Assembly (NCBI RefSeq): GCF_025717515.1
Contig: NZ_JAJIRN010000003.1
Location: forward strand, 496,001-560,000
From: Roseateles oligotrophus
GTDB lineage: Bacteria > Pseudomonadota > Gammaproteobacteria > Burkholderiales > Burkholderiaceae_C
Length of the DNA: 64,000 nt
Reading direction: 5' to 3'
Positions within the stretch are counted from its first letter, which is position 1. Every line of letters begins with the position of its first letter. The notes under the pieces were generated by a model that was not told the DNA's origin, did no database searches, and saw only the letters and a list, made by a program, of their open reading frames with translations. The position numbers and the translations under genes are program-made. Below, piece by piece: positions 8,208 through 16,972 of the stretch.

Positions 8208-9107
8208 TCAGGGTCCCGTCTTCAACCGCACATCGAGGTACTGGATCTGCATGCTGCCGATGCGGCTGCTGCCCAGGTCGAGATTGGGGCCGAGCTCGCT
8301 TTTGAAGGCGATGTTGTCGACAAGCAAGCTGCCGGCAGGCGCCTGTCCTTGGCTCGGCCAGGCCAAATTCAGATGCAAAAAGCCACCGGTCTCGGGCGTG
8401 CTGATGGCGTTGAGCAGCAGCGGCTGGCGGTCCAGATCGGCGACGCGCCAGAGGCTGCTGCCGAGTTGGCCCTCGGCCGTTGCCGCCGCCAGGTGAATGC
8501 CGCTCAGGCTGAATTGCTCGGCCTTGTCGGCACGTCCACGCGGGCGCAGCAACAGGGCGCCGACATCCAGGCGCAGGCCCAGGCCGAAGGCAATGCCCTG
8601 CTCGTTCGGGTCGGCGCTGGGCGCCAGGCTCAGCGTGCCGCCATAGCTGCGCAGGTCTTGTAGCAGCAGCGCGCCGGCCTTGAATTCCGGGGCCGTGCTG
8701 TTGCGCTTGTCGATCAGGCTCAGGTCGGCGGCAAACTGCCAGCTCAGACGGCTATTGAGATTCGACGGCTCGCTCAAGACCACGCGGTCCGGCATGCCGG
8801 CCGGCCCCTTGATCAGGCTCAGCTGATAGGGGTCGGAGAAAGTGGCGGTGAGATCGTCCGAGCGTGACAGCGCAAAGTTGGACAAACTCAGGCCGGAGCC
8901 ATCCGCCGCGCCCAGCCGCAGGGTCAGCGGGCCCTCGAGCGCGAAGCCGCGCAGATTGAAGGCGAAGCCATCGCGACCTTGGACGCGGGCCAGATCTTCG
9001 TCTGAAATCGGCGTTAGCGCCGAGGCGACGGAGACGAATGCAAGCCCAGCAAGCACCAACAGAGCCCGCATGGCTCTGATGTATGTAAGGCTGTTGGGGC
9101 GCTGCAT
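8208..9107 (-). CDS. Exported protein with leader-like motif (fourth of five)
   Basis: A 299-residue exported protein. An internal ATG at 9071 gives a more conventional signal peptide (MRALLVLAGLAFVSVASA); the ATG at 9107 lies five bases after the preceding stop, so either may be used. The mature N-terminus carries LTPISDEDLARVQGRDG, the motif shared by all five exported proteins. The rest is beta-rich, with many short strands ending in LQYLDVRLKTG. It shows no recognised domain. The motif, the exported state and the operon position argue that it is a component, not a stray gene. Confidence 0.75.
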   Translation of the reverse strand: MQRPNSLTYIRAMRALLVLAGLAFVSVASALTPISDEDLARVQGRDGFAFNLRGFALEGPLTLRLGAADGSGLSLSNFALSRSDDLTATFSDPYQLSLIKGPAGMPDRVVLSEPSNLNSRLSWQFAADLSLIDKRNSTAPEFKAGALLLQDLRSYGGTLSLAPSADPNEQGIAFGLGLRLDVGALLLRPRGRADKAEQFSLSGIHLAAATAEGQLGSSLWRVADLDRQPLLLNAISTPETGGFLHLNLAWPSQGQAPAGSLLVDNIAFKSELGPNLDLGSSRIGSMQIQYLDVRLKTGP

Positions 9108-9112
9108 GGTCT

Positions 9113-9946
9113 TCAGCCGCCGCCGGGTTTGGTCAATAGCGGTGGCAGGACAGGCGGCAGGTTAGGCGGTAGGACTGCATTCAGATTGCCGGCGCTGAGT
9201 TTGTCGCGCCAGTTCATCCAGATGCCCGCTTGGGCGATATCCGGCGCGGCCATGCCGGCCACCGCCGCCGGGAATTGCACCGCGCTTCTCAGCACTGACA
9301 GGAATAGATCGCGGCTCGGCCCGGCCGCGTCGCCCGCTTGCAGGCTGCCGATCTGCGCCAGGCTGAAGGGGCAGGCGCCGGCGCCGCAATTGCCGCCGTC
9401 CCAGCGCTTGCCGCCCAGCGGGTCTTGGCGCGAGTCGAGCACGGAGGCGCTTTGGCCATCGGCAATCGCGAGCGAGCCGCTGATGTTTTTGGCACTCAGG
9501 CCGAAGGCGCCGCTGACGCCTTCAAAGCCCAGGCGCATGCCGACGATCTCGCGCTGACTGGCGTTGCCCGCTTGGGCATAGACCAGTTCGAAATAGGGGT
9601 TGCTCAGCGCCACGGTGCGCTGCGCGTCAATCAAATCGCTGCGGCCAAATTGCAGCCTGGTGATGTCGATATCGGCGCCGCTGCCATTGCGCGCTGCATA
9701 GTTGTATTCACCCAGGCGCAGATTGGAGAAATTGGCGCTCAGCTTCAGGTCAGCATTCAGCGTGATGCGCGAAAAGTCCAAGCCGTTCAGGCTCACATTG
9801 CTGATGGCGACCATCGCCTGACCCCAGACGCCGGCCAACTCGGCGTCCGGCAGCGGTGCCATCTGGCTTTGTTCGGCCCGCACGGCGCTGCCGCTGAACA
9901 AGGCCAGCAGGAGCACGCTCAAGCAAGCAATTATTCGAGCCATCAT
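9113..9946 (-). CDS. Exported protein with divergent leader-like motif (third of five)
   Basis: A 277-residue exported protein. The start chosen is the ATG at 9946, which overlaps the preceding stop as TGATG; another ATG follows at 9943, and an upstream one at 9964 would lie inside the preceding gene. After the signal peptide (cleavage near AVRA) comes MAPLPDAELAGVWGQAM, which keeps D-x-x-L-x-x-V-x-G-Q but lacks the second Gly of its relatives. A Cys-containing stretch NCGAGACPFSLA in the middle might form a disulfide in the periplasm. No known domain is recognised. Confidence 0.75.
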   Translation of the reverse strand: MMARIIACLSVLLLALFSGSAVRAEQSQMAPLPDAELAGVWGQAMVAISNVSLNGLDFSRITLNADLKLSANFSNLRLGEYNYAARNGSGADIDITRLQFGRSDLIDAQRTVALSNPYFELVYAQAGNASQREIVGMRLGFEGVSGAFGLSAKNISGSLAIADGQSASVLDSRQDPLGGKRWDGGNCGAGACPFSLAQIGSLQAGDAAGPSRDLFLSVLRSAVQFPAAVAGMAAPDIAQAGIWMNWRDKLSAGNLNAVLPPNLPPVLPPLLTKPGGG

Positions 9947-10482
9947 CAGCGCGCCCACATCCATATTTTCGAGCCCTGCAGATCGATATTGGTGAAGGCA
10001 AAGCTGCCGAAGGCCGCGCTGCTATTGCCCATGGTCACCGAGCCCACGCTCAGGCTCGGGCTCAGTCTGTGGTCAAGCCCGGCATTGGGCAGCGCGAACT
10101 GAATCACATCGCTATGGCCGTCGTAAGTGCCGGTACTCAGCAGGCGGCCGATGCCGGCCGCGCCGTCGGCGCCGTAAGCGGCCATCGAGTTGCTCATCGC
10201 CGTGCCGAAGCTGGCCGAGTTCAGCAGGTCGACCGTCATCACGAACATGCCGCGCAGCGTGATGTTGTTGAAGGAGATGCTGCCGCCATCGGGGTTGGCC
10301 GCGCTCCTTGTGCTGTAGCTGAATGAACCGATCTTGATGTCCAGGTCGGCCGCCAGCGTGACGCCGTCGCGGCCATGCACCTCGGCCAGATCCGCGTCGT
10401 CCATGCTGCTCATGGCGCGCGCCGCACTGCTCAGCAAGAGCAGCGCGAATGCGAGCAGCATCGGCAGATGGAAGCGGTTCAT
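9946..10482 (-). CDS. DUF6160/FilA-like exported protein (second of five)
   Basis: A 178-residue exported protein closely related to the first gene of the operon. Both share the signal peptide, the MSSMDDADLAEVHGRDG motif, DLDIKIGSFSYS, ISFNNITLRGMFVMTVDLLN and the C-terminal block DLQGSKIWMWAR. From memory this resembles proteins annotated DUF6160 or FilA in Acinetobacter and Pseudomonas, where a pilus-like role has been proposed. I cannot confirm that here. It lies 99 bases after its paralogue, across a terminator-like hairpin. Confidence 0.8.
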   Translation of the reverse strand: MNRFHLPMLLAFALLLLSSAARAMSSMDDADLAEVHGRDGVTLAADLDIKIGSFSYSTRSAANPDGGSISFNNITLRGMFVMTVDLLNSASFGTAMSNSMAAYGADGAAGIGRLLSTGTYDGHSDVIQFALPNAGLDHRLSPSLSVGSVTMGNSSAAFGSFAFTNIDLQGSKIWMWAR

Positions 10483-10514
10483 GTGAATGGGGTGTTAGGT
10501 CAATTTGCTGCGGA

Positions 10515-10549
10515 GAAAAATTCGGCCCGGCAAAGGGCGCCGGGCCGAG
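10515..10549 (-). terminator. Terminator-like hairpin inside the envelope operon
   Basis: Inverted repeat TCGGCCCGG (10522-10530) and CCGGGCCGA (10540-10548) with a nine-base loop. Read on the minus strand it is followed at once by A-A-T-T-T-T-T-C, which makes a credible rho-independent terminator. It lies after the first leader-motif gene and before the second, so it probably lowers expression of the downstream genes relative to the first. Confidence 0.65.
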
Positions 10550-10581
10550 ACTTGCTCTCAAGGGTTCAAATCAAGCTTGGC

Positions 10582-11217
10582 TCAATGTGCCCAGATCCAG
10601 AACTTGGAACCTTGCAGGTCCATGTTGTTGATGGCCACGCTGCCGAAGGACTTGTTGCCCACGCTATTGCCCAGGGTGATGCCGGCAACCGTGATGCTTG
10701 GGCTCAACTTGGAGTCCATCTTGGCGTTGGGGAAGGCGAACTGCACGACGTCGCTGGCCGCGTCATAGATGGCTGCGCCGGTCGCTGCGCCAAAGGTGTC
10801 AAAGGTTGCCGAAGTCAGCTTGCCCAGTTGGCCCGCGACGGCTGCGCCGCCGGCGGTAGGTGTGACCGGCAAGCCAGCAGCCAAGGCCTTGCCGATGTCG
10901 GCGTCGGCTTGTGTGTAGCCCAGGTGCGCACCGATGGAGTCGGCCACATTGCTGACGAAGGCGCTCTTGTTCAGGATGTCCAGGGTCATCACGAACATGC
11001 CCTTGATGCCGATGTTGTTGAAGGAGACCGAACCGCCGTTGGTGTCGGTGTCGGTGTACTTGAACGAACCGATATTGATGTTCAGGTCACCGGCGATCGA
11101 GACACCGTCCTGGCCGCTGACTTGCGCCAGCGCGCCGTCGTCAATGGCGGTCATCGCGGAAGCCGACAGGGAAGCGGCGAGCAGGGCAGCGACGGCGGAA
11201 AGTTTGAATGCGTTCAT
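10582..11217 (-). CDS. DUF6160/FilA-like exported protein (first of five)
   Basis: A 211-residue exported protein. The start at 11217 is supported by GGAGA eight bases upstream and gives a textbook signal peptide ending ASLSASA; upstream in-frame codons do not. The mature N-terminus is [17 protein letters not shown]. Then come [37 protein letters not shown] and an Ala/Gly-rich central helix. The C-terminus is [12 protein letters not shown], nearly the same as in its neighbour. Placement before a terminator suggests it is the most abundant product, as expected for a structural subunit. The family recalls DUF6160/FilA; the function is unproven. Confidence 0.85.
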   Translation of the reverse strand: MNAFKLSAVAALLAASLSASAMTAIDDGALAQVSGQDGVSIAGDLNINIGSFKYTDTDTNGGSVSFNNIGIKGMFVMTLDILNKSAFVSNVADSIGAHLGYTQADADIGKALAAGLPVTPTAGGAAVAGQLGKLTSATFDTFGAATGAAIYDAASDVVQFAFPNAKMDSKLSPSITVAGITLGNSVGNKSFGSVAINNMDLQGSKFWIWAH

Positions 11218-11516
11218 TTGAATATCTCCAGAATTGACTAGTTGATTGATTGAATGAATAAAAGGAACTTTTCGAAACAGGCTCTTGCACGCGCCGCCTG
11301 TGGTCTCTTTCACAGGTTTCGCCCTTTGCAGCGCGGGTGCTTGTGGGCTCCTTGGCTGCGCCGAGTTGTCAGCGGCGTGAACGAATGATGCGGATTAGTT
11401 GGCAAAAACAAGTGACTTTGCGAGCCATGCTCTTGGCCTTGCATGCCCTCCGTTCGGTGGGGAGTGGAAACCTTGTCAGGGTTTCTATGCTGTCTCAATG
11501 AGAAGTTATGCATCGG
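11218..11516 (-). promoter_or_regulatory. Upstream region of the envelope operon, with inverted repeat
   Basis: The 299 bases between the AraC-type gene and the first exported protein gene must hold the operon promoter. A perfect inverted repeat CCTGTG (11297-11302) and CACAGG (11311-11316) with an eight-base spacer is the most obvious protein-binding candidate, about 80 bases before the start codon. The stretch just upstream of the Shine-Dalgarno sequence is AT-rich. I cannot place the -35 and -10 elements with confidence. Confidence 0.35.
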
Positions 11517-12590
11517 TCAGGCAGCGCTGCGCAGGCGGCTCGGCGAATGCCCGAACCAGCGCTTGCACGCTCTGTAGAAATTACTCGGATCGGCAAAGCC
11601 CAGCGCAAAGCTCATCTCGGTCGGAGAGATGCCGCCGCGGCTCAAATAGCGTGCCGCCAGCTCGCGCCGGGTCTCGTCCAGCAGCTTGTTGAAGCTGGTG
11701 CTTTCCTCCAGCAGGCGGCGCTGCAGCGTGCGCTCGCTCATGTGCAATTGCGCGGCGATGGTCTCGCGCTTGGGGTCGCCCTTGGACAGTTCCTGGGTCA
11801 GCAATTGCCGCACCCGTACCTGGATGCTGCCGCCGCGTTGCACCATTGCTTGGCTCGCGCTGCGCTCGCACAGCGCCGCCACGCTGGCGTTGGCGGTGGG
11901 GATAGCGGTGCGCAGATCGGCGCTGTCAAAAACGATAGCGAAATGCTCGGCATTGAATTCGAGCTCGCAGCCGAAGACCTCAATCCAGCGCTCAAGCTCC
12001 AGCGGCGCGGCAAAGGGGTAGCAGACCTTGAGCGGCCGCACCCGCCGGGCGGTGGCCCAGTTGAGCGACTGCAAGAGCACGTTGGCGATGAAGTCATAGC
12101 GCTGCAGCGGTGTCGGCCTCAGCCCTTTGAGTATGTCCACGCGCAGCCGGCTTTGACCATCTTCCTGGTCCAGTTCCATGCAGACCGCCGGCGACAACAG
12201 CGCCGAGAAGCGCAAGATGTATTGCAGGGCATCGCCCAGGTCATGCGCGGCCAGCACCAGATGCGCCAGCAGGCCCAGTGCCACCAACGGATGGGCCGGC
12301 ACGCTCAGGCCAATCGCGGCATCGCCGGTGCGTGCGGCGGCCAACTCCCAGGCGCCGCTATAGGCATCCGACAAAACCCTCGGGTCGGGCTCGGCAGGGT
12401 CGAGGCCTTGTTGGTCGAGCAGGCTTTGCAAACACAGGCCGCGCCCGGCCATCGCCTGCGCCATCGCCTTGTGCCAGCTGTTGGTGAGGCCTGCCGCGCC
12501 GGCGGGCTTGTGCTCCGGTGGGCGTGGCGCGGCCGCTGCTGTCGCATCTTGGCGCCGCAACAAGGGGGCGAGCTGGCTGGCGTTGTACAT
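11517..12590 (-). CDS. AraC-family transcriptional regulator with arabinose-binding-like N-terminal domain
   Basis: A 357-residue regulator. Residues about 50-230 fit the AraC_N type sensory domain seen in OruR/ArgR-like regulators (GAWELAAARTGDAAIGLSVP, HLVLAAHDLGDALQYILRFS). The C-terminal 100 residues form the double helix-turn-helix: RETIAAQLHMSERTLQRRL followed by ISPTEMSFALGFADPSNFYRACKRWFGHSPS. It lies directly upstream of the envelope operon in the same orientation, so it may control it, but the 299-base gap argues for separate promoters. The effector is unknown. Confidence 0.93.
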   Translation of the reverse strand: MYNASQLAPLLRRQDATAAAAPRPPEHKPAGAAGLTNSWHKAMAQAMAGRGLCLQSLLDQQGLDPAEPDPRVLSDAYSGAWELAAARTGDAAIGLSVPAHPLVALGLLAHLVLAAHDLGDALQYILRFSALLSPAVCMELDQEDGQSRLRVDILKGLRPTPLQRYDFIANVLLQSLNWATARRVRPLKVCYPFAAPLELERWIEVFGCELEFNAEHFAIVFDSADLRTAIPTANASVAALCERSASQAMVQRGGSIQVRVRQLLTQELSKGDPKRETIAAQLHMSERTLQRRLLEESTSFNKLLDETRRELAARYLSRGGISPTEMSFALGFADPSNFYRACKRWFGHSPSRLRSAA

Positions 12591-12818
12591 GGTTGACGGG
12601 GGCTTCAGTGGACCGAGCCCGCACTCTAGGGGGCGGCTCCCGCCTTGTCGCCGTCCATCCGTCTAGGTAGGGGGCTATCCCAAGGGATAGTGCTAGCTGA
12701 CCGAAGGGATAGGTGGGCGTTTTTGCAGGGTCAGGTTCTGCGGGTTTGTACTTGCGGCTTCGGCGCGACAATGCCCAGCTTCCCGCCTCGCGCCCGACAC
12801 CCCTATTTCTCATTGCCC

Positions 12819-14120
12819 ATGCACACCCTTGCCCAACTACGCTCCGGCGAACTCGCGGGCATCAGCCGACTCGATCTGTCTTGCGGCCTGACCGAGTTGC
12901 CGCCCGAAGTCTTTGCCCTAGCCGATAGCCTGGAGGTGCTCAATCTGTCCGGCAATGCGCTCAGCAGCCTGCCCGATGATTTGCCGCGTTTGCACAAGCT
13001 CAAGGTGCTGTTTTGTTCGGAGAACCGCTTCACCGAATTGCCCGTGGTGGTCGGCGCCTGCGCGTCCTTGAGCATGGTCGGCTTCAAGTCCAATCAGCTG
13101 ACGAAGCTGCCCGCCGCCGCCTTGCCGGCCCAGCTGCGTTGGTTGATCCTGACCGACAACCAATTGACCGAACTCCCGGCCGAGCTGGGCGAGCGGCCGC
13201 ATCTGCAAAAGCTGGCCTTGGCCGGCAATCGCCTGCGCGAGTTGCCGGACTCGATGGCGCAATGCCGGCGCTTAAGCCTGCTGCGCATGTCGGCCAATCG
13301 CTTCCAGCAGATTCCGCCCTGGCTGCTTGAGCTGCCTCACCTGGCCTGGCTGGCCGTCGGCGGCAACCCCTGGGGTGCGCAGCGCGAGTCACGCGTGCTG
13401 GAGCAATCAAATCTGCCCGATCTTGATTGGGCGGCGCTGCAGATGGGCGAGCTGCTGGGGCAGGGCGCGTCCGGCGTGATCCATGCTGCGCATTGGCCTA
13501 GCGGTCCGGCAGATCAACGCGGGCTGGCCGTCAAGGTCTTCAAGGGCGAGGTCACCAGTGATGGTTGGCCGCACAGCGAATGGGCGGCCAGTCTGGCGGC
13601 CGGCCTGCATCCGCATCTGATCTCGGCCAGCGCCCGCCTGGTCGCTCATCCACAGGGTGCCGAGGGCCTGGTGATGCCGCGCATTGGGGGCGAGTTCAGC
13701 ACGCTGGCCGGCCCGCCCAGCCTGAGTTCCTGCACCCGCGATGTCTACCCGGCCGCGACGCAGATGGGCGCCGAGGTCTTGCAGCGCATGGCGCGCGGCG
13801 TCGTCGATGCCGCAAGCCACTTGCACCGCCAAGGCATCTCGCATGGCGACCTCTATGCCCACAACCTGCTGTGGAACGGCCGGGGTGAGGTCCATCTGGG
13901 TGACTTCGGCGCCGCCAGCCTGCTACCCGACCATCTAGGCGTGCCCGCGCGGCAGGCGTTCGAGCGGCTCGAAGTGCTGGCCTTCGGGCATCTGCTGGAA
14001 GAATGGCTGAGCCGCTGCCCGGATGCACCGCCCGCCTTGCAGCAACTGCAAGCGGCTTGCGTGAGTGCTGAGCCGGGGGCGCGGCCGCTGTTTGCGGAAG
14101 TGGCGGCGGCGCTCAGCTGA
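12819..14120 (+). CDS. Leucine-rich-repeat protein kinase
   Basis: A 433-residue fusion. Residues 15-180 hold about seven leucine-rich repeats (LDLSCGLTELPPEVF, LNLSGNALSSLPDDL, LALAGNRLRELPDSM). Residues 208-430 are a eukaryotic-like kinase: Gly loop LGQGASGV at 213-220, Lys239 in LAVKVFK, catalytic HGDLYAHNLLW with Asp344, and DFG at 362-364. HGD replaces the common HRD, as in many bacterial small kinases. No signal peptide or membrane segment is seen, so it is cytoplasmic. It starts at the ATG at 12819; an upstream in-frame codon at 12645 would add low-complexity sequence. The partner is unknown. It is convergent with the LuxR-type gene, overlapping by eight bases. Confidence 0.88.
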   Translation: MHTLAQLRSGELAGISRLDLSCGLTELPPEVFALADSLEVLNLSGNALSSLPDDLPRLHKLKVLFCSENRFTELPVVVGACASLSMVGFKSNQLTKLPAAALPAQLRWLILTDNQLTELPAELGERPHLQKLALAGNRLRELPDSMAQCRRLSLLRMSANRFQQIPPWLLELPHLAWLAVGGNPWGAQRESRVLEQSNLPDLDWAALQMGELLGQGASGVIHAAHWPSGPADQRGLAVKVFKGEVTSDGWPHSEWAASLAAGLHPHLISASARLVAHPQGAEGLVMPRIGGEFSTLAGPPSLSSCTRDVYPAATQMGAEVLQRMARGVVDAASHLHRQGISHGDLYAHNLLWNGRGEVHLGDFGAASLLPDHLGVPARQAFERLEVLAFGHLLEEWLSRCPDAPPALQQLQAACVSAEPGARPLFAEVAAALS

Positions 14121-16800
14121 CCCAGCCGCGCTCGCGTGCGATGAACACCGCATGCGTGCGGTTGCGCGCATCCAGCTTGTGGTTGACATTGCGCAGATGG
14201 AACTTCACCGTCGGCTCGGAGATTTGCAAGCTGTTGGCGATCTGCTTGTTCGGCATGCCCGCCGACAAGCATTGCAGGATCTGCAGCTCGCGCGGTGACA
14301 GCCCGCATTCGCTGCGGTTGACCGGCGCGGCGCTGGCGAGCAAGGCTGCCGGCACCGTGGGCTCGGCATCAAGCTGCGCCGGCGGCTGCTCATGAGCTGG
14401 CCCCAGCACATGGGCCAACACGGCCAGCAGGCGCGGCGTGGCGCCGCTGCGCAGCGCCTCCAGCATCGCGATCAGCTGCGGGCCTTCCTCCAGATAGCTG
14501 GCGCGCAGGCCCAGCTCGGCCTCGCTCAAGAGCAGTTCGCTGAGCAGGCGCAGCGCTTCGCTTTCGCGGCCAAGCCGCTGCAAGGCCTGCGCTTGAAGCA
14601 GGCCTAACTTGAGTTGGCGACGGCGTCGACCCAGGTTTTTGGCCTTCACGCGTTTGACCGAACAAGCCTCCAGCACCTGTTCAGCGCGGCCTTCGCGCAG
14701 GCCCAGGCGCAGGCCGGCCAAGGCCTGGTCCTCCACATCATTGATCGGCGTCATGCGGTCGGCGGCAAAATCCCAGGCCGCGGGCAACAGGCTCAGCCGC
14801 TCCGGCGCCATCGGGTGGCCATGATCGAATTGATGCAGCACCTGGTATTGCTGCTCCAGCCGCATCGGCGCCACGATGCGCGCCAGCCCCAGCGAGCGAC
14901 CCAGCTCGATGCCGGCATGGATCAACGCTGCGGCTTCCGCATATTGGCCGGCCCGGCAGAGCGCGCGCGACAAGATCCGGTGCGTGATCACGATGGCGTC
15001 CAGAAACACCAGCTCGCCCGACAGGTCCAGGTATTCGCGCGCCAGGCTCTCGGCCCGTTCGAACTCGCCCAGCTCGTACAGCGCACCGGCCAGGTAAACG
15101 CCTACGTAAGCGCTGCTGGCGCTGTGGCGGCCGCTGATGCGGCTCAGCTCGGCCAGAGCCGGCTCCAGCCTTGCCACCACTTCCAGCGCGCGGCCCTGGG
15201 CCAGCAAGGTGTAGGTGCTGATGCCGTAACTGAAGGTGGTGCCGTAGACACTGCCAATGCGTTTGAACAGCGTCAAGCCACGGTCCGAGCTCTCCAAGGC
15301 CGCATCAAAGCGGTGTGAACAGAGGTCGACATAGGCATGAATGCTGCGGAAGGTCGCTTCGCTCAGGCCGCTCAGGGTCAGGTCTTGATATTGTTTGAGC
15401 GCCAGCTCGCACTCGGCCAGCCGGTCCATCAAGACCAGGGACAAAGGCCCCAGCATCCGGTACTCGGCCATGCTTTGCACGCTGGGCTCTTGCTTGAGCT
15501 GCTCGGCCAGCTGCCCGGCCAGGCTGTACTGATAGCTGAAGATATGGATCCAGCACAGCGCCACGCGCAAGGTCGGGTGGCGCTTGAGGTCGGGCTCGGG
15601 CATTTGCCCCAGCCAATGCCGGCAACTGCTGATATGGCCGCGCGCCAGCGCCTGCCAGATATGGTTGACCAAGATGGCGCAGGCTTGCTCATGGTTGCCG
15701 GCGCTCAACGCATGTTCGATCGCCGCATCGGGGTCGCCCGCTTGCAAGAACCAGTCGGCCGCGCGCTGATGCAGATCGGCCAGCCAATCGGGATAGTCTT
15801 CGCGCAGCTTGCGTTGTAGAAATTCGGCAAACAGCGGGTGGTAGCGGAACTCGGTGCCGGCCGCGCCCATGCGCAGCACGAACAGGCTCTGCGCCTCCAA
15901 CTGGCGCAAGAGCGTGGCCGCATTGGCGATTTGGCCGACTGCATTGCAGATGCCGGGGCCCAATTGCTTGACGAAGCTGGTGCGCAGCAAAAAGTTCTTG
16001 ATCTCTTCGGACTGATCCCAGAACACCTCTTCATACAGATAACGGCCAATGTCGGCGGTCTGCTCGCAGAAGTTCTCGATGAAACCGGGTTTGTCGCCGC
16101 GCCCCTTGAGCGCCAGCGCGGCCAGTTGCAGGCCGGCCGGCCAGCCCTCGGTCGCGTGCAAGAGTCGGCGCACGCTGGCCGCGTCGAGCTGCAATTGATG
16201 GCGTTGGTTCAGGAATAGCTCGGCCTGCTCGAAGTCAAAACTCAGCTCCGCCATGCCGATCTGCAAGAGCCGGCCCTGCGCCTTGAGCTTGTACAAACGC
16301 AGCAGCGGTGCGTTGCGGGCGGTGATGAAGAGCTTGCAATGCGGCGGCAGCCGCTCGATCAGGCGCTGCATCAGGTCGACCGCGCGGGCCTCGCGCAGAT
16401 GATCAAAGTCGTCCAGAAAAATCGCGGTCGGCTGCTGGATGGCGGCAACGGCGTCCAGCATGTCCTGGCCCAGGCGCGAGCCGGTGTAGCGGGCGTCCAT
16501 CAAATTCGGTGCGGGCTCTCCCCGCCGGTCATCCGCATGGCTGTTGCTGGGGAGGGCGGTTTGCAGCAAGGCACAAAGCCGCTCGACATGGTTGTCATCG
16601 GCGCTCAGCTGCAACCAGGCGGTCGCAAAACCCTTGGCCCGCAGGCGCTCATGCAGGCACAGCATGGCGGTCGTCTTGCCGAAGCCGGCCGGTGCAATCG
16701 CCAGCACCAAGGACACCTCGGCGCATTCCTCCAGCCAAGCGCCGAGGTTGGGGTTGTCGACCAGATGGCGACTGAGTTGGGGAGCGACGAGTGTGGACAT
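14113..16800 (-). CDS. MalT-like LuxR-family ATP-binding transcriptional regulator
   Basis: An 895-residue regulator of the LAL/MalT class. Walker A is APAGFGKTTAM at residues 36-46, and a Walker-B-like TAIFLDDFDHL follows near residue 110. A long helical TPR-like middle comes next. The C-terminal LuxR helix-turn-helix is LSPRELQILQCLSAGMPNKQ followed by SLQISEPTVKFHLRNVNHKL. Such proteins are signal-transducing ATPases that oligomerise on inducer binding. The start is the ATG at 16800; an upstream in-frame codon at 16869 adds a Pro-rich, unlikely extension. No adjacent metabolic gene hints at the inducer. Its 3' end overlaps the 3' end of the LRR kinase gene. Confidence 0.92.
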   Translation of the reverse strand: MSTLVAPQLSRHLVDNPNLGAWLEECAEVSLVLAIAPAGFGKTTAMLCLHERLRAKGFATAWLQLSADDNHVERLCALLQTALPSNSHADDRRGEPAPNLMDARYTGSRLGQDMLDAVAAIQQPTAIFLDDFDHLREARAVDLMQRLIERLPPHCKLFITARNAPLLRLYKLKAQGRLLQIGMAELSFDFEQAELFLNQRHQLQLDAASVRRLLHATEGWPAGLQLAALALKGRGDKPGFIENFCEQTADIGRYLYEEVFWDQSEEIKNFLLRTSFVKQLGPGICNAVGQIANAATLLRQLEAQSLFVLRMGAAGTEFRYHPLFAEFLQRKLREDYPDWLADLHQRAADWFLQAGDPDAAIEHALSAGNHEQACAILVNHIWQALARGHISSCRHWLGQMPEPDLKRHPTLRVALCWIHIFSYQYSLAGQLAEQLKQEPSVQSMAEYRMLGPLSLVLMDRLAECELALKQYQDLTLSGLSEATFRSIHAYVDLCSHRFDAALESSDRGLTLFKRIGSVYGTTFSYGISTYTLLAQGRALEVVARLEPALAELSRISGRHSASSAYVGVYLAGALYELGEFERAESLAREYLDLSGELVFLDAIVITHRILSRALCRAGQYAEAAALIHAGIELGRSLGLARIVAPMRLEQQYQVLHQFDHGHPMAPERLSLLPAAWDFAADRMTPINDVEDQALAGLRLGLREGRAEQVLEACSVKRVKAKNLGRRRRQLKLGLLQAQALQRLGRESEALRLLSELLLSEAELGLRASYLEEGPQLIAMLEALRSGATPRLLAVLAHVLGPAHEQPPAQLDAEPTVPAALLASAAPVNRSECGLSPRELQILQCLSAGMPNKQIANSLQISEPTVKFHLRNVNHKLDARNRTHAVFIARERGWVS

Positions 16801-16972
16801 GGGAGCGGGCTGAGGATTGTCCGGTGTTGAAGAAAGAATGAAGGAGGGGTGGGTCTGGGGCGGCGCCAAGCGTAGCCGAACTTGGGCTGGTCGTTACTGC
16901 GTGAAAGTCCCGAGACTAGGTACTCGCGCGGTTGGAATCAGCGGCCATTGGGCGCTGAGCGAACAATGCTGT

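Noticed and set aside
6944-11217. A bacteriocin or microcin export locus
   Set aside because: The putative leaders follow Sec signal peptides, the second Gly of the GG site is replaced by Gln or Arg, and no ABC exporter or immunity gene is present.
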